This document shows, in pieces, positions 28,330 through 37,362 of a stretch of 64,000 nt of DNA. The number at the start of each line of letters is the position of its first letter. The stretch's first letter is position 1. The stretch is from contig NZ_MDDV01000057.1 of assembly GCF_001854885.1 (NCBI RefSeq), positions 61,793 to 125,792 on the forward strand, written 5' to 3'. The notes below the pieces were generated by a model, which had not been told where the DNA came from, did not search any database, and saw nothing but the letters and a program-made list of their open reading frames with translations. A program made the position numbers and the translations under genes. The DNA is from Ensifer sp. LCM 4579 (lineage in GTDB: Bacteria > Pseudomonadota > Alphaproteobacteria > Rhizobiales > Rhizobiaceae).

Positions 28330-28962
28330 ATGCCTGAAATCCAGAACCTTGCCGGTTTTGCCTTGATCGCGCTCGGTATGGTGCTGACGCCAGGGCCGAA
28401 CATGATCTACTTGATCTCTCGTTCGATCTGCCAGGGACCGGCGGCGGGGCTTATCTCGCTTGGTGGCGTCGCGCTTGGCTTCGTCTTCTACATGGTCTTC
28501 GCCGCGCTCGGCATCACCGTCCTGCTGCTGGCGGTGCCATTCGCCTATGATGCCCTGCGCTTCGCGGGCGCCCTCTATCTTCTCTATCTCGCATGGCAGA
28601 CCGTCATGCCTGATGGCCGGTCTCCATTTCAGTTGCGCGACCTGCCGGAGGACGGGCCGCCCAGGCTTTTCGAGATGGGGTTCGTCACCAACCTGCTCAA
28701 CCCGAAGGTGGCAGTGCTCTATCTTTCGCTGCTGCCACAATTCATTCACCCGGGCGCGGGCAACGTGCCCATGCAATCTCTCGTCTTCGGCAGCCTGCAG
28801 ATCATGATCAGCGTCACCGTCAATGCCTTGATCGCGGTGACGGCCGGGTCGATCGCCGCCTTCCTCGCCGGGCGCCCCTCCTTTCTGCTGGTGCAGCGCT
28901 GGCTGATGAGCACCGTGCTTGCGGGTCTTGCCGTCGGCATGGCCGCCGAGGCTCGTCCATAG
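28330..28962 (+). CDS. LysE/RhtB-family amino-acid exporter (2)
   Basis: The protein has 210 residues from ATG at 28330 (GGAAGGG upstream). It has the signature LTPGPNMIYLISRSICQG and GFVTNLLNPKVAVLYLSLLPQF. Hydrophobic segments fit six spans. It is convergent with the NIPSNAP gene 8 bp downstream. It shares only the family with exporter 1. Confidence 0.88.
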   Translation: MPEIQNLAGFALIALGMVLTPGPNMIYLISRSICQGPAAGLISLGGVALGFVFYMVFAALGITVLLLAVPFAYDALRFAGALYLLYLAWQTVMPDGRSPFQLRDLPEDGPPRLFEMGFVTNLLNPKVAVLYLSLLPQFIHPGAGNVPMQSLVFGSLQIMISVTVNALIAVTAGSIAAFLAGRPSFLLVQRWLMSTVLAGLAVGMAAEARP

Positions 28963-28970
28963 AACGACGC

Positions 28971-29276
28971 CTACGCGAAAACAGGGCGCATGAAGCTGCG
29001 CTCGTAGTTCACGATGCAGCGGGTCTCTTCGGCATAGACGAAGGCCGCCTGGCATTCCGGATCCGCCGCCATCTTTTCGCGATAGGCCTCGTATGCGGCA
29101 AGCGAGGGAAAGCTGAAGAGCGCAAGGGCGATGTTGTTCGCGCCCTCATGCGGGAGGAAATAGCCGTGATGGGTGCCGCCGAGCCGATTGACCAGTGGAA
29201 TCCAGAGCTTGGCGTAATGTTCGAACTCGGCAAGCTTGTAGGGATCGACGATGTATTTCAGGTAGCAGGTGATCAT
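28971..29276 (-). CDS. NIPSNAP family protein
   Basis: This is a 101-residue ferredoxin-like alpha/beta-barrel protein. Markers are YLKYIVDPYKLAEFEHYAK, GGTHHGYFLPHEGANN and YEAYREKMAADPE. Biochemical function is not established. Its ATG overlaps the stop of the DMT transporter (29273-29276), so the two form one leftward operon. Confidence 0.9.
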   Translation of the reverse strand: MITCYLKYIVDPYKLAEFEHYAKLWIPLVNRLGGTHHGYFLPHEGANNIALALFSFPSLAAYEAYREKMAADPECQAAFVYAEETRCIVNYERSFMRPVFA

Positions 29277-30190
29277 GAAGTGCCCCGTTCGGTTTCTGGC
29301 CTTATAAACGGGATCGACCGAAGGTTCCATCCGAGATTGGTACCCGCGGCAGCAACGAGAATCGCCGCCGATCCGGCAATCTGGACGGGCTGCAATGCCT
29401 GCCCGAAGGCCACTCGATCGACCAGAATCGCGGCGATCGGGTAGATGAAGGAGAGGGCGCCCGTGACATGGGTCGGCAGCTTCTGGATCGCTCCGTAAAG
29501 CAGGACGTACATGATGCCGGTGTGCACGACGCCGACGGCGATCAGCAGCGTCCACTGCATTCCGTCTTGCGGCAGCGCCGCCTTCACCGCGAACGGCGCC
29601 AGCATCACCGCGCCTGTGATCACCTGGATCAGTGCGATGAGTTGCGGCGGTGTGCCCTTTAGGAGCTTGGTCACGACCGCCGCAATGGCGTAGAAGAAGG
29701 CAGCTGCCAGGGCGAGTCCGATACCGGCGAGATAGTTGGCGGGCTCGAAACCGCCTGCCGGCTTGGCGGAGACGATCGCGATCATGCCGGCGAAGGAAAC
29801 TGAAAGCCAGAAGAGTTTGGTCGGAGTAATCCTTTCACCAAGAAAGAGGGCGCCGAGCCCGAGCAGCATGAAGGGCTGCGTGTTGTAGACCATCGTCGCG
29901 ATCGAAATCGACGCGCGCGGGTAGGCCGCAAAGAGCAGCAACCAGTTCACCACGATCGCCACGCCGCCGGCGACGGAGAGGACGATCACCCGCGGCCGCA
30001 AATAGCGGAGCTCGATGAGGCCGAAGGCGGCCGCAAGACCCGCGAGCGTCGCTGCCCCGAAGACGCAACGCCAGAAGACGACGCCAGCCACCGGCTGACC
30101 CGACATCAGGACGAACAAGCCGATCGTTCCCGAAATCAGCATCGCCGCCGCCATTTCCAAGCTTCCGCGCCTCGTGTCCCTGTCCATCAT
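29273..30190 (-). CDS. DMT/EamA family transporter
   Basis: The protein has 305 residues from ATG at 30188-30190 (AAAGGAAG upstream; a second ATG follows immediately). There are ten hydrophobic segments in two EamA repeats, including FWRCVFGAATLAGL, MVYNTQPFMLLGLGALFLGERI and ALSFIYPIAAILVDRVAFGQ. It probably exports an amino acid or related metabolite. It is divergent from an Lrp-type regulator that probably controls it. Confidence 0.9.
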   Translation of the reverse strand: MMDRDTRRGSLEMAAAMLISGTIGLFVLMSGQPVAGVVFWRCVFGAATLAGLAAAFGLIELRYLRPRVIVLSVAGGVAIVVNWLLLFAAYPRASISIATMVYNTQPFMLLGLGALFLGERITPTKLFWLSVSFAGMIAIVSAKPAGGFEPANYLAGIGLALAAAFFYAIAAVVTKLLKGTPPQLIALIQVITGAVMLAPFAVKAALPQDGMQWTLLIAVGVVHTGIMYVLLYGAIQKLPTHVTGALSFIYPIAAILVDRVAFGQALQPVQIAGSAAILVAAAGTNLGWNLRSIPFIRPETERGTS

Positions 30191-30277
30191 GCCGGCTTCC
30201 TTTCCAGAATTGAGAGAGAGCATAATGAGCCTGTGGGGATTTATATATGGAATAAAGAAGGGAAACATGCGACAGTT

Positions 30278-30292
30278 CCTTACAATGTAAGG
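30278..30292. promoter_or_regulatory. Palindrome CCTTAC-AAT-GTAAGG, candidate Lrp-family operator
   Basis: A perfect 6-bp inverted repeat with a 3-bp centre lies in the 136-bp gap between the divergent DMT transporter and Lrp genes, 35 bp upstream of the Lrp start. Length and position fit an AsnC/Lrp operator. Confidence 0.55.
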
Positions 30293-30326
30293 TGATTTTT
30301 TGGTTCCTCCTAACGAGGTGTGACGC

Positions 30327-30764
30327 ATGCTCGACGATCTGGACCGCCGCATTCTCGAAATTCTTGCCGCAAATGCCCGCGTCTCATTGAAGGAACTCGC
30401 GCAGGATGCTGGGCTTTCATCGCCAAGCGCGGCCGAGAGGCTGCGCAAGCTCGAGGAGCGGGGCGTGATCAACGGCTTCACCGTCAACGTGAACCCGGCG
30501 CGCCTCGGCTATCCCTTGCAGGCCGTCGTGCGGGTGCGTCCGATGCCGGGTATGCTGCATATTGTCGAGAGGCTGATCCAGGAAACCCCGGAAATCGTCG
30601 AATGCGACAAGATCACCGGCGACGATTGTTTTGTCGCCAAGCTTTTCGTGCGCGATATGGGGGAACTCGACACCATCCTCGACCGCATTGCTGAAAAGGC
30701 GCAGACCAATACGTCGATTGTCAAGTCGACGCCTGTCAAGAGGCGCCTGCCGCCGCTTATTTAG
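30327..30764 (+). CDS. Lrp/AsnC family transcriptional regulator
   Basis: The regulator has 145 residues. The N-terminal winged helix-turn-helix ([24 protein letters not shown]...[14 protein letters not shown]) is followed by the RAM ligand domain ([35 protein letters not shown]). It is divergent from the DMT exporter-like gene, the usual layout for local control of an amino-acid exporter. Its last 8 bp overlap the convergent dut gene. Confidence 0.93.
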   Translation: MLDDLDRRILEILAANARVSLKELAQDAGLSSPSAAERLRKLEERGVINGFTVNVNPARLGYPLQAVVRVRPMPGMLHIVERLIQETPEIVECDKITGDDCFVAKLFVRDMGELDTILDRIAEKAQTNTSIVKSTPVKRRLPPLI

Positions 30765-31233
30765 CGCCCGTCGAGCCGAAGCCGCCGGCGCCGCGCGCAG
30801 TGGCACTGGCTTCATCCCCTTCGCGGACGATCGCCTGGATCACCGGCGCGATCACCATCTGGGCAATACGCATGCCGCGCTCGACGAGGAAATCCTCTCC
30901 GCCGAGATTAACGAGGAGCACCTTCACTTCGCCACGATAGTCGCTGTCGATCGTGCCCGGCGTATTGAGGCAGGTGATCCCGTGCTTGAAGGCGAGGCCC
31001 GATCGTGGCCGTACCTGTCCCTCATGGCCGGCCGGAATCTCGAAGATGAAACCGGTCGGAACCAGGGCCCGGCCGCCCGGCGGGATCGTCATCGGCGCCT
31101 CGGCCGGAACCGCCGCGCGCAGGTCCATGCCGGCCGCGCCCCCTGTCTCGTAGGCCGGCAGGTCGAGGCCCTCCGCATGCGGCAGGCGGACGAGGTTGAG
31201 GGCGGGGTGGCTTTCGGGCGTGCTCATGGTCAT
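30757..31233 (-). CDS. dut: dUTP diphosphatase Dut
   Basis: It hydrolyses dUTP to dUMP and keeps uracil out of DNA. It has 158 residues from ATG at 31231-31233 (an ATG two codons later is equally possible). All trimeric dUTPase motifs are visible: [53 protein letters not shown] and the P-loop-like [10 protein letters not shown] at the end. Confidence 0.96.
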   Translation of the reverse strand: MTMSTPESHPALNLVRLPHAEGLDLPAYETGGAAGMDLRAAVPAEAPMTIPPGGRALVPTGFIFEIPAGHEGQVRPRSGLAFKHGITCLNTPGTIDSDYRGEVKVLLVNLGGEDFLVERGMRIAQMVIAPVIQAIVREGDEASATARGAGGFGSTGAK

Positions 31234-31325
31234 GCCGCCATAAGGGCGATGGGCCCGGCTGCAGTCAATTGCATATTGGGCTGCGAGCCTGTAAAGGACG
31301 CCGCAACTCACAGGATTACTCGATC

Positions 31326-32909
31326 ATGGCCGAAAGCATTGCCGAGGCGGTTTCCCGCCGCCGCACATTTGCGATCATTTCGCACCCGGACGCCGGTAAG
31401 ACCACGCTCACCGAAAAGCTGCTGCTGTTCGGCGGCGCGATCCAGCTCGCCGGCGAAGTCAAGGCCAAGAAGGATCGTATCCAGACCCGATCGGACTGGA
31501 TGAAGATCGAACGCGAGCGCGGCATCTCGGTCGTGACCTCGGTGATGACCTTCGAATACGACGACACGGTCTTCAACCTGCTCGACACGCCCGGTCACGA
31601 GGACTTCGCGGACGACACCTACCGCACGCTGACGGCGGTCGATGCGGCTGTCATGGTCATCGACGCCGCCAAGGGTATCGAGCCGCGGACCCTGAAGCTC
31701 TTCGAGGTCTGCCGGCTGCGCGACATCCCCATCATCACCTTCGTCAACAAGATGGACCGCGAAAGCCGCGATCCGTTCGAGATTCTGGACGAGGTGGAGC
31801 AGAAGCTGGCGCTCGACTGCGCGCCGGTCACCTGGCCGATCGGGCGTTCGAAGACCTTCTGCGGAACCTACCATCTCGCCACGAACGAGGTGCGCGGCGC
31901 CGATACGCAGGAGCACCTGACCAAGGTCTCCGATCCGGAAATGGCCTCCCATCGCCTGCCGGAGAATGAGCGCGACGCTTTCATCGAGGAGACGACGCTC
32001 GCGATCGAGGCCTGCAAGCCCTTCGATCGCAAGGCCTTCCTCGAAGGTCATCTGACGCCGGTCTTCTTCGGCTCGGCGCTCCGCAATTTCGGCGTTCGCG
32101 ACCTGATCAACGCGCTCGGTGAATTCGCGCCGCCGCCGCGCGCCCAGGTCGCCGACATTCGCACTGTCGAGGCAACGGACGCCAAGATGACGGCCTTTGT
32201 CTTCAAGATCCAGGCGAACATGGATCCCAACCATCGCGACCGCATCGCTTTCGTGCGCGTCTGTTCGGGCAAGCTCGAGCGCGGCATGAAGGCGCGGCTG
32301 TCGCGCACCGGCAAACAGATGGGTCTGACGGCGCCGCAATTTTTCTTCGCCTCGCAGCGCCAGCTCGCCGACACCGCCTTTGCCGGCGACGTCGTCGGCA
32401 TACCGAACCACGGTACGCTCCGGATCGGCGACACGCTGACCGAAGGCGAGCCGCTCGTTTTCCAGGGGGTGCCGAACTTCGCGCCGGAAATCCTGCGCCG
32501 TGTCCGGCTCGAGGATGCGATGAAGGCGAAGAAGCTGAAGGAGGCCTTGCAGCAGATGGCGGAGGAGGGCGTCGTGCAGCTCTTTTCTCCGGACGACGGC
32601 GCGCCGGCGATCGTCGGCGTCGTCGGCGCGCTGCAACTCGACGTCCTGAAGGAACGCCTGCAGGCGGAATACGGCCTGCCCGTCTCCTTCGAAATGCCGC
32701 GCTTCTCTGTCTGCCGCTGGATTTCCGCCGACAGCCCGGCCGACCTCGAAAAGTTCATCTCCGCCCACCGCGGCGACATCGCGCGCGACCTCGATGGCGA
32801 TCCGGTGTTCATGGCGCAGGACGGTTTCTCGCTGCGCTACGAGGCGGAGCGCTATCCGGCGATCAACATGGTCGCGATCAAGGAGTATCACGTCGCCAAG
32901 GCGGCGTGA
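31326..32909 (+). CDS. prfC: Peptide chain release factor 3 PrfC
   Basis: The GTPase recycles RF1/RF2 from the ribosome. It has 527 residues from ATG at 31326 (E. coli RF3 has 529). G motifs: SHPDAGKTTLTEKLL, DTPGHEDFADDTYRTL, FVNKMDRE. RF3 features are QLAGEVKAKK and EREGISV-like ERERGISVVTSVM. It is monocistronic and followed by a half copy of the mosaic repeat. Confidence 0.96.
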   Translation: MAESIAEAVSRRRTFAIISHPDAGKTTLTEKLLLFGGAIQLAGEVKAKKDRIQTRSDWMKIERERGISVVTSVMTFEYDDTVFNLLDTPGHEDFADDTYRTLTAVDAAVMVIDAAKGIEPRTLKLFEVCRLRDIPIITFVNKMDRESRDPFEILDEVEQKLALDCAPVTWPIGRSKTFCGTYHLATNEVRGADTQEHLTKVSDPEMASHRLPENERDAFIEETTLAIEACKPFDRKAFLEGHLTPVFFGSALRNFGVRDLINALGEFAPPPRAQVADIRTVEATDAKMTAFVFKIQANMDPNHRDRIAFVRVCSGKLERGMKARLSRTGKQMGLTAPQFFFASQRQLADTAFAGDVVGIPNHGTLRIGDTLTEGEPLVFQGVPNFAPEILRRVRLEDAMKAKKLKEALQQMAEEGVVQLFSPDDGAPAIVGVVGALQLDVLKERLQAEYGLPVSFEMPRFSVCRWISADSPADLEKFISAHRGDIARDLDGDPVFMAQDGFSLRYEAERYPAINMVAIKEYHVAKAA

Positions 32910-33249
32910 CATCGCAGAGGCCGTTCATCTACAGCGCCGCGCGTCTTTTCAGACGCGCAAAGGTCGCTGCCGATGCGCTAGCAATCGAAGCGCCGCGCCA
33001 GATTGTCCAGCGTGGCGACGCGTACCTCGATGGACCAGACCGAGCGGACGGCTGCTCCGAGTTCGTCCATAAGCCGCCGTAAGTTGCCCTCGACGCCAGC
33101 GATCGACGCCGGCAATCCGCCGGCAGCACTCTGAAGCGGCCGTTTCTCACGCCCGGTCCGTGTCTTTCTTCAAGCGCTGTGGTGATATAGCGTCTTTCCG
33201 TTCTGCGGCAAAGCGAGACGGACGCCCGCCTTATTGAAGGAGATTTCCA
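32910..33249. other. Intergenic region with a module A repeat
   Basis: The 340-bp gap between prfC and the XRE regulator contains module A of the mosaic repeat at 32931-32970 (ACAGCGCCGCGCGTCTTTTC / AGACGCGC). It also holds a palindrome GCCGGCAATCCGCCGGC near 33108 and the XRE promoter. A short minus-strand frame (32978-33070) was examined but not called. Confidence 0.5.
32931..32970 (+). repeat. Mosaic repeat, module A only
   Basis: The sequence begins ACAGCGCCGCGCGTC, then TTTTC and AGACGCGCAAAGG, then CGCTG. It has the same hairpin as the copies at 43913 and 55991, but module B is missing. Confidence 0.75.
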
Positions 33250-34116
33250 ATGCCTTACACGGCAAGGATGTTGAAGCGTCTGCGGCTCTTGCGCGGCATG
33301 AAGCAAAGCCATCTGGCGGAACTTCTGGCTGTGACGCAGGCGACCATATCGCGGTGGGAGGCGGGTCGTTTGACGCCCTCAGTGCGTCAGCAGTCAGCCC
33401 TCGAACGGCTCTTCGCCGACCCCGCCCCATCTGCCGATGCCGCGCTCAAGCGGCTGGTCGACACCTCGCCTCACCGGCTTCACCTGATCTGCGACCACTC
33501 TCACCGGCTGCTGGCGGCCTCGCCTCTCCGCCGGTCCGAGTGGCGGCGGGAGATGTGGGGAACGCCGATGTTCCCTTATGCCTCGGAGGAAATCCGCAGA
33601 GCCGAGAGCACCCTCGATAGCCTCGGCTGGTACGAGGGCGGCGCCGCATCCCTGGTGGTCGAAACAGGGCCGAACGGACGCAACGATGTGCCGATCGCTG
33701 CCGGACGGGTTCTTTGGGAGCGAATCCCGCTTGCGGATGGCGCCATGGCCCGCCTCGTGACGCTGATTGCGACGCATAATTTATGCGTTGCCTCCCTCGC
33801 ACCGCCGCAGCTATCGAGACTTGGTACAGGCAGGTTCGGAAAGCTGTCTCAAAAATCAGGAGTGACCATTGACGATTCTGGTGACGGGAAGCGCCGGCCA
33901 TCTCGGCGAGGCGTTGATGCGCACGCTGCGTGCCCAGCGACGCCCCGTGCGCGGCATCGACCTCAAGCCTTCGGCCTTCACCGATCTCGTTGGTTCGATC
34001 GCCGATCCCGTCTTCGTGCGCCACGCGCTCAAGGGGATGCGCGCGGTCATCCATGCGGCGACGCTGCACAAGCCGCATGTGGCCACGCACGGCTATTCCG
34101 ATTTCGTCGAGACTAA
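33250..34116 (+). CDS. XRE-family helix-turn-helix regulator with run-on C-terminus
   Basis: The ATG at 33250 follows a perfect GAAGGAG. The N-terminus is a classical Cro/CI-type HTH (LLRGMKQSHLAELLAVTQATISRWEAGR). Residues about 70-200 form an unassigned domain (PHRLHLICDHSHRLLAASPL; VLWERIPLADG). From about residue 207 the frame runs over the 5' end of the epimerase gene for 248 bp, giving an Arg/Ala/Pro-rich tail that is simply that gene read out of frame. A TGA at 33863 in the +1 frame, just before the epimerase start, suggests that the natural stop has been lost by a frameshift. The functional part is probably residues 1-205. Confidence 0.7.
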   Translation: MPYTARMLKRLRLLRGMKQSHLAELLAVTQATISRWEAGRLTPSVRQQSALERLFADPAPSADAALKRLVDTSPHRLHLICDHSHRLLAASPLRRSEWRREMWGTPMFPYASEEIRRAESTLDSLGWYEGGAASLVVETGPNGRNDVPIAAGRVLWERIPLADGAMARLVTLIATHNLCVASLAPPQLSRLGTGRFGKLSQKSGVTIDDSGDGKRRPSRRGVDAHAACPATPRARHRPQAFGLHRSRWFDRRSRLRAPRAQGDARGHPCGDAAQAACGHARLFRFRRD

Positions 34117-34852
34117 CATCGCCGGAACGCTCAATCTGCTCGATGCGGCGGCGAAAGCCGGGGCCAACGCTTTCGTCTTCACCAGCACCACCAGCGCATT
34201 CGGCTCGGCCCTTACGCCGGCGCCCGCCGCGCCGGCGGCGTGGATCACCGAAGACGTCGCGCCCATTCCGCGCAACATCTATGGAACCAGCAAGGTGGCG
34301 GCCGAAGGCTTCTGCGAGCTCTTCGCCCGCCGCCACGGGCTGCCGGTCATCATCCTGCGCACATCGCGCTTCTTTCCCGAGGCAGACGACGACGCGGACA
34401 CCCGCAGCCAGTTCGAGACGGCCAACGCACAGGCGAACGAATTGCTCTACCGTCGCGCAGATATCGAGGACATTGTAAGCGCACACTTACTGTCGGTGGA
34501 CCGAGCCAAGGCCATCGGCTTCGGCCTCTATATCGTCTCGGCGCCGACGCCATTCACGCGCGATGATCTTTTGGAATTGCGCCGCGACGCGCCCTCCGTC
34601 GTCCAGCGCCTCCATCCCGAATGCCAGGCGCTCTATGCGGCTAGCGGCTGGAAGCTCTTCCCGTCGATCGACCGCGTCTATGTCAGCACGCGCGCCGGCG
34701 AAGCGCTTGGATGGAAACCGAAATACGATTTTCGCCACGTGCTCGCCTCGCTTGCTCGCGGTGAAGATTTTCGCAGTCCGCTGGCACGCGCCGTCGGCTC
34801 GAAGGGCTATCATGACACCGTCTTCGCCGATGGGCCCTATCCGATCACGTGA
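33869..34852 (+). CDS. NAD-dependent epimerase/dehydratase (extended SDR)
   Basis: The protein has 327 residues. The TTG at 33869 is taken as start because AGGAG lies 7 bp upstream and the product then begins TILVTGSAGHLGEALM, the Rossmann motif. VIHAATLHKPHV, FTSTTSAFG and the catalytic pair in YGTSK are visible, then LRTSRFFPE. The substrate may be a sugar nucleotide or another hydroxyl compound. It overlaps the run-on end of the XRE gene by 248 bp and is probably co-transcribed with it. Confidence 0.85.
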   Translation: MTILVTGSAGHLGEALMRTLRAQRRPVRGIDLKPSAFTDLVGSIADPVFVRHALKGMRAVIHAATLHKPHVATHGYSDFVETNIAGTLNLLDAAAKAGANAFVFTSTTSAFGSALTPAPAAPAAWITEDVAPIPRNIYGTSKVAAEGFCELFARRHGLPVIILRTSRFFPEADDDADTRSQFETANAQANELLYRRADIEDIVSAHLLSVDRAKAIGFGLYIVSAPTPFTRDDLLELRRDAPSVVQRLHPECQALYAASGWKLFPSIDRVYVSTRAGEALGWKPKYDFRHVLASLARGEDFRSPLARAVGSKGYHDTVFADGPYPIT

Positions 34853-34858
34853 TGTCAT

Positions 34859-35260
34859 CTAGGACTCAGGTCTGCCCGGCAGTTTGCCGACATCGATCCA
34901 GGGCAGGGCGGACGAGCACCAGATCTGCGAGCGCGGCGTCAAACCCCGCCGCTGGTTGATCGTGCCGACGCGAATGCCGATCTCCTCGGCACCGTCACCT
35001 TCACCCGTCGTATAAATCGGCGAGCCGCATTCCGGGCAGAAGAATTGCAGCCGCTTGCGGCCGTTGTCGGCGATCTTGATGTAAAGCTTCGGCTCGCCTC
35101 CGGTCAGCCGAAACGAGGGACTTGGCGTGCCCACCGTGACGCGAAAGGCCGAGCCGGTCAGCTGCTGGCAGTCGGTGCAATGGCAGATCGATACCTCGTC
35201 CGGATCGATTTCCGCCTCATAGGTGACGAAGCCGCAATGGCACTGGCCGTCGATATGCAT
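34859..35260 (-). CDS. GFA family (glutathione-dependent formaldehyde-activating enzyme-like) protein
   Basis: The protein has 133 residues. The zinc-binding cysteines of the GFA/CENP-V fold are present: GQCHCGFVTYEA, ICHCTDCQQLTGSAF and FFCPECGSPIY. Despite the name most members have no proven formaldehyde activity. It is convergent with the epimerase gene (7 bp) and separated from iolB by an imperfect hairpin. Confidence 0.92.
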   Translation of the reverse strand: MHIDGQCHCGFVTYEAEIDPDEVSICHCTDCQQLTGSAFRVTVGTPSPSFRLTGGEPKLYIKIADNGRKRLQFFCPECGSPIYTTGEGDGAEEIGIRVGTINQRRGLTPRSQIWCSSALPWIDVGKLPGRPES

Positions 35261-35338
35261 GGAAAGCGCCTCGTTTCCATCAGATTTTCAATCGGTCTCT
35301 ATTCAAAGCCAATTAGGCGGCGATTTCAAAATGCAACA

Positions 35339-35368
35339 GCGCCGCACGTCGGAAATGACGCACGGCGC
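35339..35368. terminator. Imperfect hairpin downstream of iolB
   Basis: The arms GCGCCG..CGTC / GACG..CGGCGC have a 2-nt internal mismatch and loop GGAAAT, 45 bp past the iolB stop. It resembles a degenerate module A repeat and may act as a terminator of the iol operon. Confidence 0.45.
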
Positions 35369-35413
35369 GCTAGTCGAGGACTGACGTTCGGAGGCTTCCG
35401 ACGGCCGACCGGC

Positions 35414-36214
35414 TCAAATGCCGGTGAACAACCACGCGTGTTCCTTGGCGTTGTGAAACTTCCAGATACGCTTCGGCCCCGCCATGACGTTGAGGTAATA
35501 GGAGTCATAGCCGTGTACCGTGGCGACCGGGTGATATCCCTTCGGCACGAGCGTGACGTCGCCGTCTTCCACCGCCATGGTTTCATCGAGCGAGCGGTCG
35601 TCCGTATAGACGCGCTGCATGGCGAAGCCCTGAGGTGGGTTCAGGCGATGATAATAGGTTTCCTCGAGATAGCTCTCGGCTGGCAGGTTGTCCCGGTCGT
35701 GCTTGTGCGGCGGGTAGGAAGAGGTATGCCCGCCGGGTGTGATTACTTCGACGACGAGCAGCGACTGCGCCGAACCGTCGTTCTCCGGCATGATGTTGGT
35801 GACGTAGCGGGTATTCGTGCCCTTGCCGCGCGTCATCTGTGGATGCGTACCGGGGCGGATGACCTTCGCCTTGAAGCCTTCGCCGCCGGGCGCCGAGCAG
35901 ATGGCGAGATCGAGGTCGGTCGTCGCCTCCGCCTGCCAGCGGCTGCCCTTCGGCACATAGACCGCATAGGGCTGCCCCTCGAAGGGCGTCATGCGTGCGC
36001 CGAGCTCGCCGAAATCCTCGCCGTCAACGGAGATCTTCGCCTTGCCGCTGACGAGCACCAGGCAGAGCTCCTTCTCGCCGGCCTCGCCGCCGGTGGTCTC
36101 GCCCGGCTTCAGCCGGTTCAACGCAAAACCGACATAGGTCCAGCCGGCGCTCTCGGGCGTGATGTCCTGCATCAGGCCGGCCCCAGCCTTGGGTTTGACG
36201 AGCAGTTTGGACAT
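35414..36214 (-). CDS. iolB: 5-Deoxy-glucuronate isomerase IolB
   Basis: It converts 5-deoxy-D-glucuronate to 5-dehydro-2-deoxy-D-gluconate in myo-inositol breakdown. The 266 residues form a bicupin with metal-binding residues in HTSSYPPHKHDRDN and ESYLEETYYHRLNPPQGF, then YHPVATVHGYDSYYLNVMAGP. It is the last gene of the leftward iolCDEB set. A RIME-like repeat lies between it and iolE. Confidence 0.95.
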   Translation of the reverse strand: MSKLLVKPKAGAGLMQDITPESAGWTYVGFALNRLKPGETTGGEAGEKELCLVLVSGKAKISVDGEDFGELGARMTPFEGQPYAVYVPKGSRWQAEATTDLDLAICSAPGGEGFKAKVIRPGTHPQMTRGKGTNTRYVTNIMPENDGSAQSLLVVEVITPGGHTSSYPPHKHDRDNLPAESYLEETYYHRLNPPQGFAMQRVYTDDRSLDETMAVEDGDVTLVPKGYHPVATVHGYDSYYLNVMAGPKRIWKFHNAKEHAWLFTGI

Positions 36215-36250
36215 TTCGAGGATCTCCTGATCTTGCGTACTTTGTGGCCT

Positions 36251-36378
36251 GCCCCTCTCCTCGGGTTAAACCCGAGGACTAGCCCTCTCCCCGCTCGCGG
36301 CGAGAGGACACTTAGGCGGTGCGGCAAGTCCCTTCTCCCCGCTGGCGGGGAGAAGTTGGCGGTAGCCGGATGAGGGGC
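36251..36378 (+). repeat. RIME-like palindromic element between iolE and iolB
   Basis: It has two hairpins: TCCTCGGGTTAAACCCGAGGA (21 bp, 36258-36278, perfect palindrome around one base) and CTTCTCCCCGC / GCGGGGAGAAG (36332-36355). It ends GCCGGATGAGGGGC. This matches the RIME type of rhizobial intergenic repeat from memory. It lies inside the iol operon. Confidence 0.75.
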
Positions 36379-36389
36379 TTACCGGGCTT

Positions 36390-37289
36390 TTACTTGTCCA
36401 GCCCCGCTTCTTTCGCAAACGCCTTCAGCGACTTCAGCCCGAGCGACTGGTATTCGAACGGGTTGCGCACCGCCGAATCCTGTTCGGCCTCGATCACCAG
36501 CCAGCCGTCATAGCCGTGCTCGGCGGCGATTTTCAGCACCGGCAGGAAGTCGACGCCGCCCTCGGCGTCACCGGGCACGGTGAAGACGCCGCGCCGCACC
36601 CCTTCGAGGAAGGAGAGCCCTTCGCTCTCGACCACCTTGCGGACGGCCGGGCGGACGTTCTTGCAGTGGATGTGGCGGACGCGATTCATGTATTTGCGCG
36701 CCAATTCCGCCGGATCGGAACCGCCGAACCAGGCATGGCCGGTGTCCAAGAGAAGTTTGGTCGCAGGACCCGTGTGCTGCATCAGAAGGTCGATCTCCTC
36801 GCCGGTCTGGACGATCGTGCCCATGTGGTGATGATAGACGAGGTCGATGCCCTGGGCGGCGCAATATTGTGCGACCGCCTCGAGGTCGGCGCCGAACTTC
36901 TGCCATTGCTCGTTCGGCAGCACCGGCTTGTCCTCGACGAGGGACTTCGTGTCGTCGCCATGGATCGCGTTCGAAGTCTCGCAGACGATCGCCACCTTGC
37001 AGCCATTGTGCTTCAGGAGGTCGAGATGCGGCTGTATCGCCTTCTTTTCGGTCTCGACGTCATGAGTGAGCAGATTGGTGGAGTGCCAGCCGGACACGAA
37101 AACGAGGTCGTAGGAGGCGAGCTTCTGCTTCAATTCCTCTGGATCGGAGGGCATCTTGTGGCCCTTCTCGATGCCGTCGAAGCCGATCTTCTGGCAGTCG
37201 GAAAGGCAATCTTCGAGCGTCAGATGTGCGCCGATCGAGTGGTCGTCGTCATTGCTCCAGGCAATCGGGTTGGTTCCGTAGCGGATCAT
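36390..37289 (-). CDS. iolE: Myo-inosose-2 dehydratase IolE
   Basis: It dehydrates 2-keto-myo-inositol to 3D-trihydroxycyclohexane-1,2-dione. The TIM-barrel protein has 299 residues from ATG at 37287-37289 (a start six codons upstream is possible but has no ribosome binding site). Visible motifs: [15 protein letters not shown], ISKGxK-like [25 protein letters not shown] and [12 protein letters not shown], with metal ligands Glu/Asp/His. It is flanked by two RIME-like elements in opposite orientation. Confidence 0.95.
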   Translation of the reverse strand: MIRYGTNPIAWSNDDDHSIGAHLTLEDCLSDCQKIGFDGIEKGHKMPSDPEELKQKLASYDLVFVSGWHSTNLLTHDVETEKKAIQPHLDLLKHNGCKVAIVCETSNAIHGDDTKSLVEDKPVLPNEQWQKFGADLEAVAQYCAAQGIDLVYHHHMGTIVQTGEEIDLLMQHTGPATKLLLDTGHAWFGGSDPAELARKYMNRVRHIHCKNVRPAVRKVVESEGLSFLEGVRRGVFTVPGDAEGGVDFLPVLKIAAEHGYDGWLVIEAEQDSAVRNPFEYQSLGLKSLKAFAKEAGLDK

Positions 37290-37362
37290 GGTTCTTCGTT
37301 TTCCCATTGCATCATCCGCGTCGGGCGGATGGTTCGTTGTCCGTGTTTAGTGGGGCGGAGCA

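Noticed and set aside
32978..33070. Short minus-strand frame of 30 codons (MDELGAAVRSVWS...RRFDC)
   Set aside because: It has plausible amino-acid content, but no ribosome binding site at its ATG and only rare upstream starts. It may be a gene remnant; evidence is too thin to annotate.
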